Shown here in pieces: positions 50,635-59,047 of a DNA stretch of 64,000 nucleotides (positions are counted from its first letter, which is position 1; every line of letters starts with the position of its first letter). This DNA comes from Amycolatopsis palatopharyngis (lineage in GTDB: Bacteria; Actinomycetota; Actinomycetes; Mycobacteriales; Pseudonocardiaceae): positions 62,001 to 126,000 of the forward strand of contig NZ_PQHZ01000003.1 in assembly GCF_003385185.1 (NCBI RefSeq), in the 5' to 3' direction. The notes under the pieces are model-generated. The model was given only the letters and a program-made list of their open reading frames with translations. It ran no database searches and was not told the DNA's origin. A program made the translations under genes and the position numbers.

Positions 50635-52779
50635 ATGCCCCAACTCGCCTTCGCCAACAGCTTCTGGGAGAACTACGACCGGCTGGAGAAGCAAGTCAAG
50701 GCCGGAGTTCGCAAGGCGATGGCAAAGTTTCAGCACCTCACGATCGCCGAGTTGTATGCGGACAAGGGCGTGCATCTGGAATCGGTGGACAAGGCGCGCG
50801 ACGAGCGGATGCGGACCATCCGCATCACCGACTTCTGGCGCGGCGTCGTACTTGCCCCAGACGACGGAAGCGACATCTTCCTGTTGCTGAATGTTGTGCC
50901 GCATGACGACGCCTACACGTGGGCGGCCAAGCGCCTCTACACCGTCAACACTGCGACACGTGCATTGGAGGTGCGTAACGTCGTCGCGATCGAGCAGTTG
51001 ACTCCTTCATTGGAGGAAGCGGCTGCGACCGCACCAGTTTTGCTGTTCGCCAGCTATTCGAACACGGTGCTGCGCGACCTCGGCATTGACGACCAAGTGC
51101 TGCGGGCCGCGCGGGCGATCGCCGACAAACCTCAGCTCGAAGCCTTCGGCGGTGTTCTGCCGGAGGATCAGTTCGAGGTTTTGCAGTTCCTCGCCGAGGG
51201 CTTCTCCCCAGAAGAGGTCTACCGCGACGTTGTCACCGAGCGCCGGCCTGCCGACGCCACAACCGACGAGAGCGACAGCCTGGCGATGGCCATCGTCAAC
51301 ACCGCCAGTCGCATCACGCTTGTCACCGGCCCCGACGAACTTGCCGACATCCTCGACAAGCCGTTCGCGGCCTGGCGGGTGTTCCTCCACCCATCACAGC
51401 GGCGCGTCGCGTATCGAGTCTCGTTCAACGGACCGGCGCAGGTCACTGGCGGCCCGGGAACCGGAAAAACGGTGGTCGCTCTGCACCGGGTCAAGCATCT
51501 GCTCTCTCGGTCCCCGAACAGCCGAGTGTTGCTCACGACCTTCACCAACGCGCTCGCAGGGATGTTGCGCGAGAACCTGGCGTTGCTGCTCAACGATGAC
51601 GAGCAGCTGGCGCGAGTCCACGTCACCACGGTGGATTCGTTCGCGAACCGGGTGGTGCGGGACCATTCCGGGCCACCAGCGCCGCCGATCACCGACGCCG
51701 ACGAGCGACAGATTTGGCGAAGGGTTCGCCGTACGCTCGATCTGCCGTGGACCGAACAGTTTCTGGCGCAGGAGTTCCGGCACGTCATCCTCGCCCAGCA
51801 GGTGAACACCGAAGACGAATACCTGCGGGTCGACAGGCGCGGCCGGGGCGCCGCGGTCCGGGTGCGGCAGCGAAAGCAGCTCTGGCAGGCAATGAACGCC
51901 TTTGCCACAGAGTTGCACGCCGCGGGTAAAACCACGCACTTGCAGATTTGCGTCCATGCATCCGAGCTGCTCAACGCGGGCGACCCAGGTGGACATCGTT
52001 ACGATCACGTCGTTGTCGACGAAGCCCAGGACCTGCACCCGGCGCAGTGGCGCGTATTGCGCGCCGCCGTTGCCGAAGGCCCGGACGATCTATTCGTCAC
52101 CGGCGATCCACATCAGCGGATCTACGATTCCCGAGTCTCGCTCCGCTCGCTGGGAATCTCCGTTGCGGGACGCAGCAACAGACTGCGGATCAACTACCGC
52201 AGCACCGCCGAGATCCTGGCGTGGTCCACCGAAGTAATCGACAGCTCGCAAGTCGAGGAACTCAGCGGCGACGGCAGCGACACCCTGGTCGGCTACCGCT
52301 CGCTGCTCCACGGAAGACGACCGCACATTGCCGGACACGCCAACGAGCACGCGGAGATGACCGCGCTGATAAACCGTGTGCGGGAATGGATCGATCAGGG
52401 CGTCCTCCCCAGCGAGATCGCCGTGTGTGCGCGGTTCAACATCTTGTTGGACAAGGTGCATGACCGGTTGAAGGATGACGGCATCTCCGCAGTGCGAGTC
52501 AAGGAACGTCCCTGTGCGGACGTCGAAGGAGTGCGTCTCGCCAGTATGCACGCGATGAAAGGGCTCGAGTTCCGTTGTGTCGCCGTGGTGGGAGCAAACG
52601 AGAGAGCCCTGCCGTTCACCAAAGAGATCACGCCCGTGGACGTGGACCCTCAACAGCACGCGAGCGACATGCTCAAGGACCGCTGCCTGCTTTTCGTCGC
52701 GTGCACCCGGGCACGTGAAAGACTGGCCGTGTCCTGGAGTGGCACGGCCAGCCCGTTCCTGCCTGTCGCTTCCGGTTGA
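50635..52779 (+). CDS. UvrD/Rep-like helicase with N-terminal RelE/HigB-like domain
   Basis: 714 aa. The first about 100 residues look like a RelE/HigB toxin fold (FWENYDRLEKQVKAGVRKAM, RTIRITDFWRGVVLAP, LLNVVPHDDAYTWAAK). From about 250 it is an SF1 helicase: GGPGTGKTVVALHR (near 273), VVVDEAQDLHPAQW (near 460), DPHQRIYDSR, LRINYRSTAEIL, ASMHAMKGLEFRCVAVV, and CTRARERLAVSWSG. All motor motifs intact. ATG 50635 is chosen over 50593 because it starts the toxin-like domain directly. Located between defence genes, so likely a DNA-processing defence protein; whether the RelE-like part is catalytic is unknown. Confidence 0.82.
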   Translation: MPQLAFANSFWENYDRLEKQVKAGVRKAMAKFQHLTIAELYADKGVHLESVDKARDERMRTIRITDFWRGVVLAPDDGSDIFLLLNVVPHDDAYTWAAKRLYTVNTATRALEVRNVVAIEQLTPSLEEAAATAPVLLFASYSNTVLRDLGIDDQVLRAARAIADKPQLEAFGGVLPEDQFEVLQFLAEGFSPEEVYRDVVTERRPADATTDESDSLAMAIVNTASRITLVTGPDELADILDKPFAAWRVFLHPSQRRVAYRVSFNGPAQVTGGPGTGKTVVALHRVKHLLSRSPNSRVLLTTFTNALAGMLRENLALLLNDDEQLARVHVTTVDSFANRVVRDHSGPPAPPITDADERQIWRRVRRTLDLPWTEQFLAQEFRHVILAQQVNTEDEYLRVDRRGRGAAVRVRQRKQLWQAMNAFATELHAAGKTTHLQICVHASELLNAGDPGGHRYDHVVVDEAQDLHPAQWRVLRAAVAEGPDDLFVTGDPHQRIYDSRVSLRSLGISVAGRSNRLRINYRSTAEILAWSTEVIDSSQVEELSGDGSDTLVGYRSLLHGRRPHIAGHANEHAEMTALINRVREWIDQGVLPSEIAVCARFNILLDKVHDRLKDDGISAVRVKERPCADVEGVRLASMHAMKGLEFRCVAVVGANERALPFTKEITPVDVDPQQHASDMLKDRCLLFVACTRARERLAVSWSGTASPFLPVASG

Positions 52780-52793
52780 TCTTGATTGTGCCG

Positions 52794-55067
52794 TTACCCC
52801 CAGTGCAGCTCCTGGTATTCGATCATCTCGTCGCCGTGAAGCTGCTTGCAGGCGTTGCCGATCCGCACCCAGAAGTCCGTGGCTCCGGCGTTACCCGTTG
52901 GTGCCTTGGCGAAGACCGGCTTCCCGGAAGGCACAACCAGGACGACGCAGACGTCGAGGCCGTCGACGTCCTCGAAACGGATGTTGACCATCCCGGCCGT
53001 GGACACCGAAAGATTGGTGTCGAGCAACTGCCGCAGGAAGAGCTCGTAGCCGTCGCGGTTGCCGCGGTTACCGAGGGTCTTGTAGTCGAGATCAAGGCCG
53101 AGGACGGTGCCTTCGTCGTTGACGCCGACGAGCAGCGTCCCGCCGTCCCCGTTGAGCAGTCCGCACACCGCCTTGACGATGATCTGTTCCATCTTCTTGT
53201 CGGCCTGACCCGCACGGAGATTCCAGCGCGCGCTGGACTTGTACTCCAAGGTCTGCGACTCACCGGACTCGAGCAGGTCGGCGAGCGTAGCGTCGTGGCC
53301 CGTCGGTACCTGGTTATCCCAAAGGGTCGAGAAGCCGTCCCGGATCACCTTGGCCATCAGGCTGCGGCGCTTCTCCAGGAAGGTCGCATAGTCCAGCTGC
53401 TCCCAGCCAATCGGCAGGGCATGCCAGTAGTTGTGTTGCTTCCATCGTCCGGGCGAGAGCTGTGCCCGCATCCCTGGCAGGTACTCGAGCGGATCCTTCG
53501 CGGCGGCCCCGGCGTTGTCCGGCCAGTCCAAATAGGCCATATTCGCTATGGCGTTGACCTGCCTCGACTCGGTGTAGCCAAGGCCGGCGAGATGTTTCTT
53601 GGGGAACAGGTGGTGGCGTTCGATGGATCGAGGGGCACTCGTGCCGGGGGAGGTGAGGTCGCGAATCCGCTGGTCGCTGAAGAGCAGTTCCGCGTCCAAC
53701 AGGTTGAGTGCAGCCCAGTAGGCGTATAGCGCTGGCGAGCGCGACGCCGAGGTGTCGAGGCTGCCGGGGAGCTGGATCTCCCAGAAATCACCGGTGAGGT
53801 TGGCCCGCACGATCCGATCGAGTTCGGCGCAGAACGCCTCGCCGTCGCCGGCAGGCAGGTCGCCAATCCTGGCCAGGTCCGATTCGATCTGGCTCTCCGG
53901 TGAGGAGGTGTAGCGCCTCGTGGTGTGCGCCATGAAGAACCAGCGAGCGATGACCTTGCGGAGGGTCTTGACATCGAGGCGGAAGTCGCGGCGCCCGATC
54001 AACCACAGGATGTAGGTGTACACGAGGGCGTTCTCGGACGTGACCATGCGCTTGTTGCGGAACCCTGAGTGCGCGATGGCCTTGAGAAACTCGTGCCAGT
54101 TGGTGAGGTCGAGAACCTGATCCTGCGCCTCACGGAGGCGCTCGAACTGTTCGGCACGACGCTCGGTGCTCACCGTTGCGGTGTCGAGGTCCTTCCCCCG
54201 CAGGATGTTGTAGATGTTGCTGAGACGCCCGCGGCGGAAGGCGAGACCCACCCCCGCGCGCAGCAACTGGTCGGGGCTGGGGTCGATGAACGGATTCGTC
54301 GGCGAAGGTCCGGGAATGCTCCGGTCGACCGCCGCGCGTGCGAACTGCTCCAGCTGCCGGCGCCCTGACTCCCAATGCACGGACATCAGGGTGAGGATGA
54401 AGTCCGCCTGGTTGAGCTGCACGCCCTCGGAGTTGATCCGGACGAAGATCTCCGCGACGTTCTCCTCGTTGGCGATATCCGTCAGTTCGACTACCTGGAA
54501 ACGGAAGTTGGCGAGGTTGCTGACCCGGTGGATCCTCCCTTGGAGGAGGTCGTCCTCCTCATCCGTGAGTGGCGCAACGCGGGCGGTTTCGAGGCGAGCG
54601 ACGTAGTCCTTGATTGATCTGAGGAGGCTTCCCTCGAACAAGGCTGTGATGTCGGGGATGAGCTCGGGATCGCGCTTTGAGGTGGCGTCAGCGACCTCGA
54701 ATGTCTCATCGGAGGGCCGGAACGCGATCTGGATCCGCTTCTCCTCGAAGTTCTTGGTCAGGATTTTCCGACCGGTCAGCACGGCGTACAGGGACGTCAG
54801 TCGCTGCTGGCCGTCGACGATCAGAAGTTTGGGAACCCGGTCGTGCTTATCCCCGCCGACCGGCTTGGTCCCGACCTCCGCACCGGTTTCCCACAGCATC
54901 AGGGTGCCGACCGGGTACCCCCGGTACATCGAGTCGAAGAGGTCACGGACCTTCGTCGACGACCACACGAATGGGCGTTGGATGTCCGGCAGCGCCAAGT
55001 TCCCGTGCTTGATGTCTTCGACGAGATGAGTCAACGAGTAGCCGGTGTCGCGGTACAGGGTCGTCAT
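52794..55067 (-). CDS. DUF262/HNH (GmrSD-like) protein with C-terminal AlbA/Schlafen domain
   Basis: 757 aa. N-terminal DUF262 (GmrS-like): LPDIQRPFVW at 27-35 and VDGQQRLTSLY with DGQQR at 85-89, the nucleotide-hydrolysis motif. Mid-protein, SIERHHLFPKKHLAGLGY near 485 is a DUF1524/HNH-like nuclease motif. The C-terminal 150 residues are an AlbA_2/Schlafen domain (ESQTLEYKSSARWNL, DGGTLLVGVNDEGTVLGL). Such proteins restrict modified phage DNA. ATG 55067 is used; the longer frame to 55163 lacks family sequence. Convergent with the helicase gene. Confidence 0.82.
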   Translation of the reverse strand: MTTLYRDTGYSLTHLVEDIKHGNLALPDIQRPFVWSSTKVRDLFDSMYRGYPVGTLMLWETGAEVGTKPVGGDKHDRVPKLLIVDGQQRLTSLYAVLTGRKILTKNFEEKRIQIAFRPSDETFEVADATSKRDPELIPDITALFEGSLLRSIKDYVARLETARVAPLTDEEDDLLQGRIHRVSNLANFRFQVVELTDIANEENVAEIFVRINSEGVQLNQADFILTLMSVHWESGRRQLEQFARAAVDRSIPGPSPTNPFIDPSPDQLLRAGVGLAFRRGRLSNIYNILRGKDLDTATVSTERRAEQFERLREAQDQVLDLTNWHEFLKAIAHSGFRNKRMVTSENALVYTYILWLIGRRDFRLDVKTLRKVIARWFFMAHTTRRYTSSPESQIESDLARIGDLPAGDGEAFCAELDRIVRANLTGDFWEIQLPGSLDTSASRSPALYAYWAALNLLDAELLFSDQRIRDLTSPGTSAPRSIERHHLFPKKHLAGLGYTESRQVNAIANMAYLDWPDNAGAAAKDPLEYLPGMRAQLSPGRWKQHNYWHALPIGWEQLDYATFLEKRRSLMAKVIRDGFSTLWDNQVPTGHDATLADLLESGESQTLEYKSSARWNLRAGQADKKMEQIIVKAVCGLLNGDGGTLLVGVNDEGTVLGLDLDYKTLGNRGNRDGYELFLRQLLDTNLSVSTAGMVNIRFEDVDGLDVCVVLVVPSGKPVFAKAPTGNAGATDFWVRIGNACKQLHGDEMIEYQELHWG

Positions 55068-55403
55068 GCCCGGTGATCCTAGATTGCAGCCCGACTGACT
55101 GGGACCGCCGCCAGCGTGTTTCTGGCGGACCCGCGACAACTCGGAATCAAAACGCACGGACACCCTATTGACCTAATGCAGGAGCTCATCCGCACCGGGT
55201 GACGTGTCACCGTGGGTTGGTTGCTGGCTTAACCCGGACCAAGCGAATCACAGAGTCGTTCAGTGTTGTCGGCAGCAGTTCCCGGCTCGCGCTCGATCGT
55301 CGGCTGGAGCAGGTCCTCGCTCATCCATCACCCCCATGAATAGGGCGGAAGCCTAGCAACAGGCGCAGGGCGTAAGTCCACTCCGGACGGCCGCCTGTCT
55401 GGC
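55068..55403. other. Intergenic boundary between defence island and kynurenine cluster
   Basis: 336 bp without a convincing gene. It contains an inverted pair GTGAC/GTCAC around 55200-55211 and a 31-codon minus-strand ORF (55229-55324) that I do not support. Likely holds the promoter of the DUF262 gene and the 3' end of the kynureninase transcript. Confidence 0.4.
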
Positions 55404-56651
55404 TCAGGTGACGGCGGCGCGGACCTGGTAGCGCTCGTCGCGCCAGGCCTGCGTCGCCAGGACCTCGCGGAGGACCTGCACGGCGTCCCACACGTCGGTG
55501 AAACCCACGTACAGCGGGGTGAAACCGAACCGCAGCAGGTCGGGGGCGCGGAAGTCGCCGATGATTCCGCGCTCGATCAGCGCCTGCATCACCGGATAGC
55601 CATCGGCGTGGCGCAGCGCGACCTGGCTGCCCCGTTCCCGGGCATCCCTCGGCGACACGACCTCGACTCCGTGCTCGGCGCACTCCCTGTCGACGAGTGC
55701 GATGAACAGTTCCGTCAACGCCTCGCTCTTGGCGCGCAGCTCGGCGAGGTCGACCCGGTCCCAGACGTCCAGGCTCGCCTGCAGCGGCGCGTAGGAGAGC
55801 AGTTGCGGTGTGCCGGCCCGGAACCGTCCGATACCCGGCGCGGGTTCGTAGCCGCCGACGAACGCGAACGGGTCGGCGTGCCCGTGCCAGCCGGACAGTG
55901 GCTGCCTCGCCTCGTTCTGGTGCTTGGTGGCGACGAACGCGAACGCGGGTGCTCCCGGCCCCCCGTTGAGGTACTTGTAGGTGCACCCCACCGCGAAGTC
56001 GGCCGCACAGTCCTCGAGGTGCACGGGTAGCGCTCCCACGCTGTGGCACAGGTCCCATACGACCAGCGCCCCGTGCCGGTGCACCTGCTCGGTCACCGCC
56101 GCCATGTCGTGCAGCCGCCCTGTGCGGTAGTCGACGTGGCTCAGGACCACCACCGCCACGTCGTCGTCGAGCACATCGTCCAGCCCCGGTTGCCCATCAC
56201 CGATGAGCCTGCGCTCGTAACCCTCGAGCAACCCCGTCGCACCCTCCATCACGTAGAGGTCGGTCGGGAAGCTGCCCGCCTCGGCCACGACCACCTTCCG
56301 GCCAGGGCGCATACCCAGCGCCGCTGTGAACACCTTGAACAGGTTGACCGAGGTCGAGTCGCACACCACCACCTCACCGCTGCCCGCGCCGATCAGCGGC
56401 GCCAGCCGGTCGCCGAGCGTGAGCGGCAGGTCGAACCAGCCCGCCTCGTTCCAGCTGCGGATGAGGCCCTGCCCCCACTCGACGTCGACCATCTCCCGCA
56501 CCCGGGCGCGGGCCCGCCGCGGCAGGGCCCCGAGCGAGTTGCCGTCGAGATACACCACACCGTCGGGCAGGACGAACTCGTCCCGCAGCTGCCGGAGCGG
56601 GTCCGCCTCGTCGAGCTGCTCGCACTCCGAGCGGGTCCTGGGAACGTTCAC
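55404..56651 (-). CDS. kynU: Kynureninase
   Basis: 415 aa PLP enzyme cleaving kynurenine or 3-hydroxykynurenine to (3-hydroxy)anthranilate plus alanine. Signatures: YLDGNSLGALP, DSTSVNLFKVFTAAL, WDLCHSVGALPVHL and CTYKYLNGGPGAPAF with the PLP-binding Lys. GTG 56651 is preferred: GAAAGG lies 7 nt upstream, whereas the GTG at 56666 has no site. Last gene of the minus-strand set permease - metallo-hydrolase - kynU. It feeds 3-hydroxyanthranilate to the dioxygenase encoded at 61814. Confidence 0.93.
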   Translation of the reverse strand: MNVPRTRSECEQLDEADPLRQLRDEFVLPDGVVYLDGNSLGALPRRARARVREMVDVEWGQGLIRSWNEAGWFDLPLTLGDRLAPLIGAGSGEVVVCDSTSVNLFKVFTAALGMRPGRKVVVAEAGSFPTDLYVMEGATGLLEGYERRLIGDGQPGLDDVLDDDVAVVVLSHVDYRTGRLHDMAAVTEQVHRHGALVVWDLCHSVGALPVHLEDCAADFAVGCTYKYLNGGPGAPAFAFVATKHQNEARQPLSGWHGHADPFAFVGGYEPAPGIGRFRAGTPQLLSYAPLQASLDVWDRVDLAELRAKSEALTELFIALVDRECAEHGVEVVSPRDARERGSQVALRHADGYPVMQALIERGIIGDFRAPDLLRFGFTPLYVGFTDVWDAVQVLREVLATQAWRDERYQVRAAVT

Positions 56652-56674
56652 ACCGATACCTTTCACGTCAGCGA

Positions 56675-57514
56675 TCAGATTGTCAGCAGGTCGTGTCCGA
56701 CGACGACCTCACCGTCGAACCCGGCGGCAGCGCGTTCGCGCCAGGTCTCGTCGGGGATGTCGGCGTCGGTGGGCACGAAATGGGACAGCACCAGCTTCTG
56801 CACGCCCGCTGCCCGCGCGAGCCCGCCCACCTGGTCGACGTCGGTATGGCTGGCGAGGAGGTGTTCGCGCAGCGTCCGGCCGTTGAATCGCGACACCATT
56901 TCATCGACAGCGGGCAGGTACATCACCTCGTGCACCAGCACGTCCGCACCCTGTGCGAGACGGACCAGGTTCTCCGAGGGGGCGGTGTCGCCGGAGATGA
57001 CGATCGAGCGGTCGGCGGTATCGAACCGGTACGCCAGCGCCGTCCTGATCGGCGGGTGGTGCACCAGCGTCGCGGTGACCCGGACGTTGTCGTCCTCGTG
57101 CACGACCCCGCCCAGTTCGACGTCATGCGGCACCACCAGGTCGTCCAGCGGGGGTAACCCCTCGTCGCCGATCCGGGTGTCGATGTCGAACCGGTTCATG
57201 GCGAAGAAGTGCTTCGTCATCTCCGCCAGTGGCGGCGGCCCGTACGCGTCGACGGGGTGCTCGAGGTTGGCCGCCCAGGCGAGCAGGAACAGGTTGCCGT
57301 AGTCGGCGTTGTGGTCGGAGTGGTGGTGGGTGAGGAACACGCCCCGCAGCGAGCTCAGCGGAACTCCGGCGTGCACCAGCTGGCGCGCGACCCCGTTCCC
57401 GCAGTCGACGACGTAGGCGGCGCCGTTGACGACGACGACCTGTGCGGGGGCGCTTCGGGTTCGTTTCGGGGCGGGCCCGGCGGCGGTGCCGAGCAGGATC
57501 AGGTCGGTACTCAC
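56675..57514 (-). CDS. Metallo-beta-lactamase fold hydrolase, RNase Z/arylsulfatase-like
   Basis: 279 aa. Metal motif FLTHHHSDHNADYGNL, then SGDTAPSENLVRLAQGADVL and the C-terminal VLSHFVPTD. GTG 57514 with AAGGAG just upstream; GTGA overlap with the permease stop. Within a kynurenine operon it could hydrolyse N-formylkynurenine or another ester/amide, but the usual KynB cyclase family is different; substrate unknown. Confidence 0.82.
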   Translation of the reverse strand: MSTDLILLGTAAGPAPKRTRSAPAQVVVVNGAAYVVDCGNGVARQLVHAGVPLSSLRGVFLTHHHSDHNADYGNLFLLAWAANLEHPVDAYGPPPLAEMTKHFFAMNRFDIDTRIGDEGLPPLDDLVVPHDVELGGVVHEDDNVRVTATLVHHPPIRTALAYRFDTADRSIVISGDTAPSENLVRLAQGADVLVHEVMYLPAVDEMVSRFNGRTLREHLLASHTDVDQVGGLARAAGVQKLVLSHFVPTDADIPDETWRERAAAGFDGEVVVGHDLLTI

Positions 57515-58881
57515 AGTGCTCCTTCCATGGTGGCCGGCTGGGCGTGGCGGGCGCGCAGGACCGCGGCGACGTGGCGCCGCCTCGCCAGCCACAGCCCGAG
57601 GCCGAGTGCCAGCCACACCACCAGCGCGACGGCGATCGACGTGGTCACCTTGGTCACCAGCAGGTAGGTCTGCGCCGCGAGCACGCCGGTACCCAGCACG
57701 GCGATGACGAGGTGGGTCCTGGCCCCGAGCTTGAAGGGGGCCGCGGCGTGCAGGTCCGGATAGCGGCCGCGCAACCGGTACGAGGCGATGATGATGATCG
57801 CCAGCATCGGGCCTGCCGCGATGGACGACGCCTTGGCGATGCCTTCGAGACTGAGCCCGAACAGCACCGGCAGCACACCGATCACATACAGCAGGAACAG
57901 TAGCCAGTGCGGCGTTCCGAACCGTTGGTTGACCGCCCCGAGCCGCTTCGGCAGCCAGCCGTCTCCCACTGCCGCCAGCACGGGTTTGGTCGCCGTGAGC
58001 AGCAGGGCGTTGAGCGCTCCGACGACCGCGACCACGGCCCCGCCGAGGACGAAGAACGCGAACCCGCCCGAGGGCAGCAGGTGCTGGGCGACCACCGACA
58101 TCGGCTTGCCCGCCACCTCGGAGACCGGCAGCACGCCGGTCGAGACGATCGCCATGAACACGTAGAGCAGGCCGGCCATGGCGGTACCGCCGATCACCGC
58201 CAGCGGGATGTCTCTGCCCGGCCGCTTCATCTCGTGCCCGATCTCGGCAACATAGCTACCACCGGTGGCGGCGAAGGTCAGCAGTGCGGCCGCCGCGACG
58301 AAGTTCTCGATTCCGTTTGGTGCGACATCGGCGAGAACCTCCCAGTGCACCTGGGGCACGCCGACGAAACCGTAGAGCAGGAACGCGGCCAGCATGACGA
58401 CGGAGAGGCCGATTCCCAGCCGGTTGGAGAAGGTGGCGCCGAAGAGGTTGGCGAGGAAGAAGATCGTCATCACCGCGAGCGCCATGGGCGCGACGGGAAC
58501 CGAGGGCAGCAGCGCGTGTACCGAATTGGCCGCGGCCAGTGCGAGCAGGCTCAGCTGGATGGTGACGAGGATGGACAGCCACATGGTGGCGAACCCGGTC
58601 GACGGTGAGAGCAACCGCGCCGCATAGCTGTAGCGGCCACCGACCAGGGGCATGGCGCTGCCGAGCGCGACGATGGGTAGCGAGTAGACGATCACGGCGA
58701 CGGTCGCCAGCGCGTAGGCCAGCGGTGTACCGCCCCCGGTGAGTCCGATGGAGATGCCGGTCAGGGCGACTACCCCGGCGCCGACGACGCTCTGGAAGGA
58801 GACGCCCAAAGCTTGCAGCAGTGTGATGTCGCGTTTGAGATGTCGCTCTACGCCCAGCGGGGATTGTGCGGGAGATGCCAT
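57511..58881 (-). CDS. APC-superfamily amino acid permease
   Basis: 456 aa, about 12 hydrophobic helices. N-terminus LKRDITLLQALGVSFQSVVG and GAGVVALTGISIGLTGGGTP are the APC opening motif. First gene of the minus-strand kynurenine set and divergent from the PucR regulator, so probable import of kynurenine, tryptophan or anthranilate-type compounds. ATG 58881; the frame upstream is non-family. Confidence 0.87.
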   Translation of the reverse strand: MASPAQSPLGVERHLKRDITLLQALGVSFQSVVGAGVVALTGISIGLTGGGTPLAYALATVAVIVYSLPIVALGSAMPLVGGRYSYAARLLSPSTGFATMWLSILVTIQLSLLALAAANSVHALLPSVPVAPMALAVMTIFFLANLFGATFSNRLGIGLSVVMLAAFLLYGFVGVPQVHWEVLADVAPNGIENFVAAAALLTFAATGGSYVAEIGHEMKRPGRDIPLAVIGGTAMAGLLYVFMAIVSTGVLPVSEVAGKPMSVVAQHLLPSGGFAFFVLGGAVVAVVGALNALLLTATKPVLAAVGDGWLPKRLGAVNQRFGTPHWLLFLLYVIGVLPVLFGLSLEGIAKASSIAAGPMLAIIIIASYRLRGRYPDLHAAAPFKLGARTHLVIAVLGTGVLAAQTYLLVTKVTTSIAVALVVWLALGLGLWLARRRHVAAVLRARHAQPATMEGAL

Positions 58882-58967
58882 GTCGACCTCACTGTCCTGT
58901 GGCGAGTGTCCGCAAAAGGTGTGCCTCAGCGTGGTCGGCGAGCAGCCGTGGCGAAACGTGGGAGAGC

Positions 58968-58991
58968 ACGAAGGCGCGGCACTCCTTTCGT
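58968..58991. promoter_or_regulatory. Imperfect palindrome in permease/PucR divergent gap
   Basis: ACGAAGG ... CCTTTCGT (58968-58991): arms ACGAA/TTCGT perfect, inner GG/CC paired, in the 166-bp gap shared by the permease and regulator genes. A candidate PucR operator; weak evidence from symmetry and position only. Confidence 0.35.
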
Positions 58992-59047
58992 TGCAGAACA
59001 CCAACACGTCCCATTATCCGGGAAGGTCGGGGGGTTAGGCTGACACC

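Noticed and set aside
55229..55324. 31-codon minus-strand ORF beginning MSEDLLQPTIER
   Set aside because: Considered as a peptide precursor; no modification enzymes nearby, no ribosome site, no recognisable motif.
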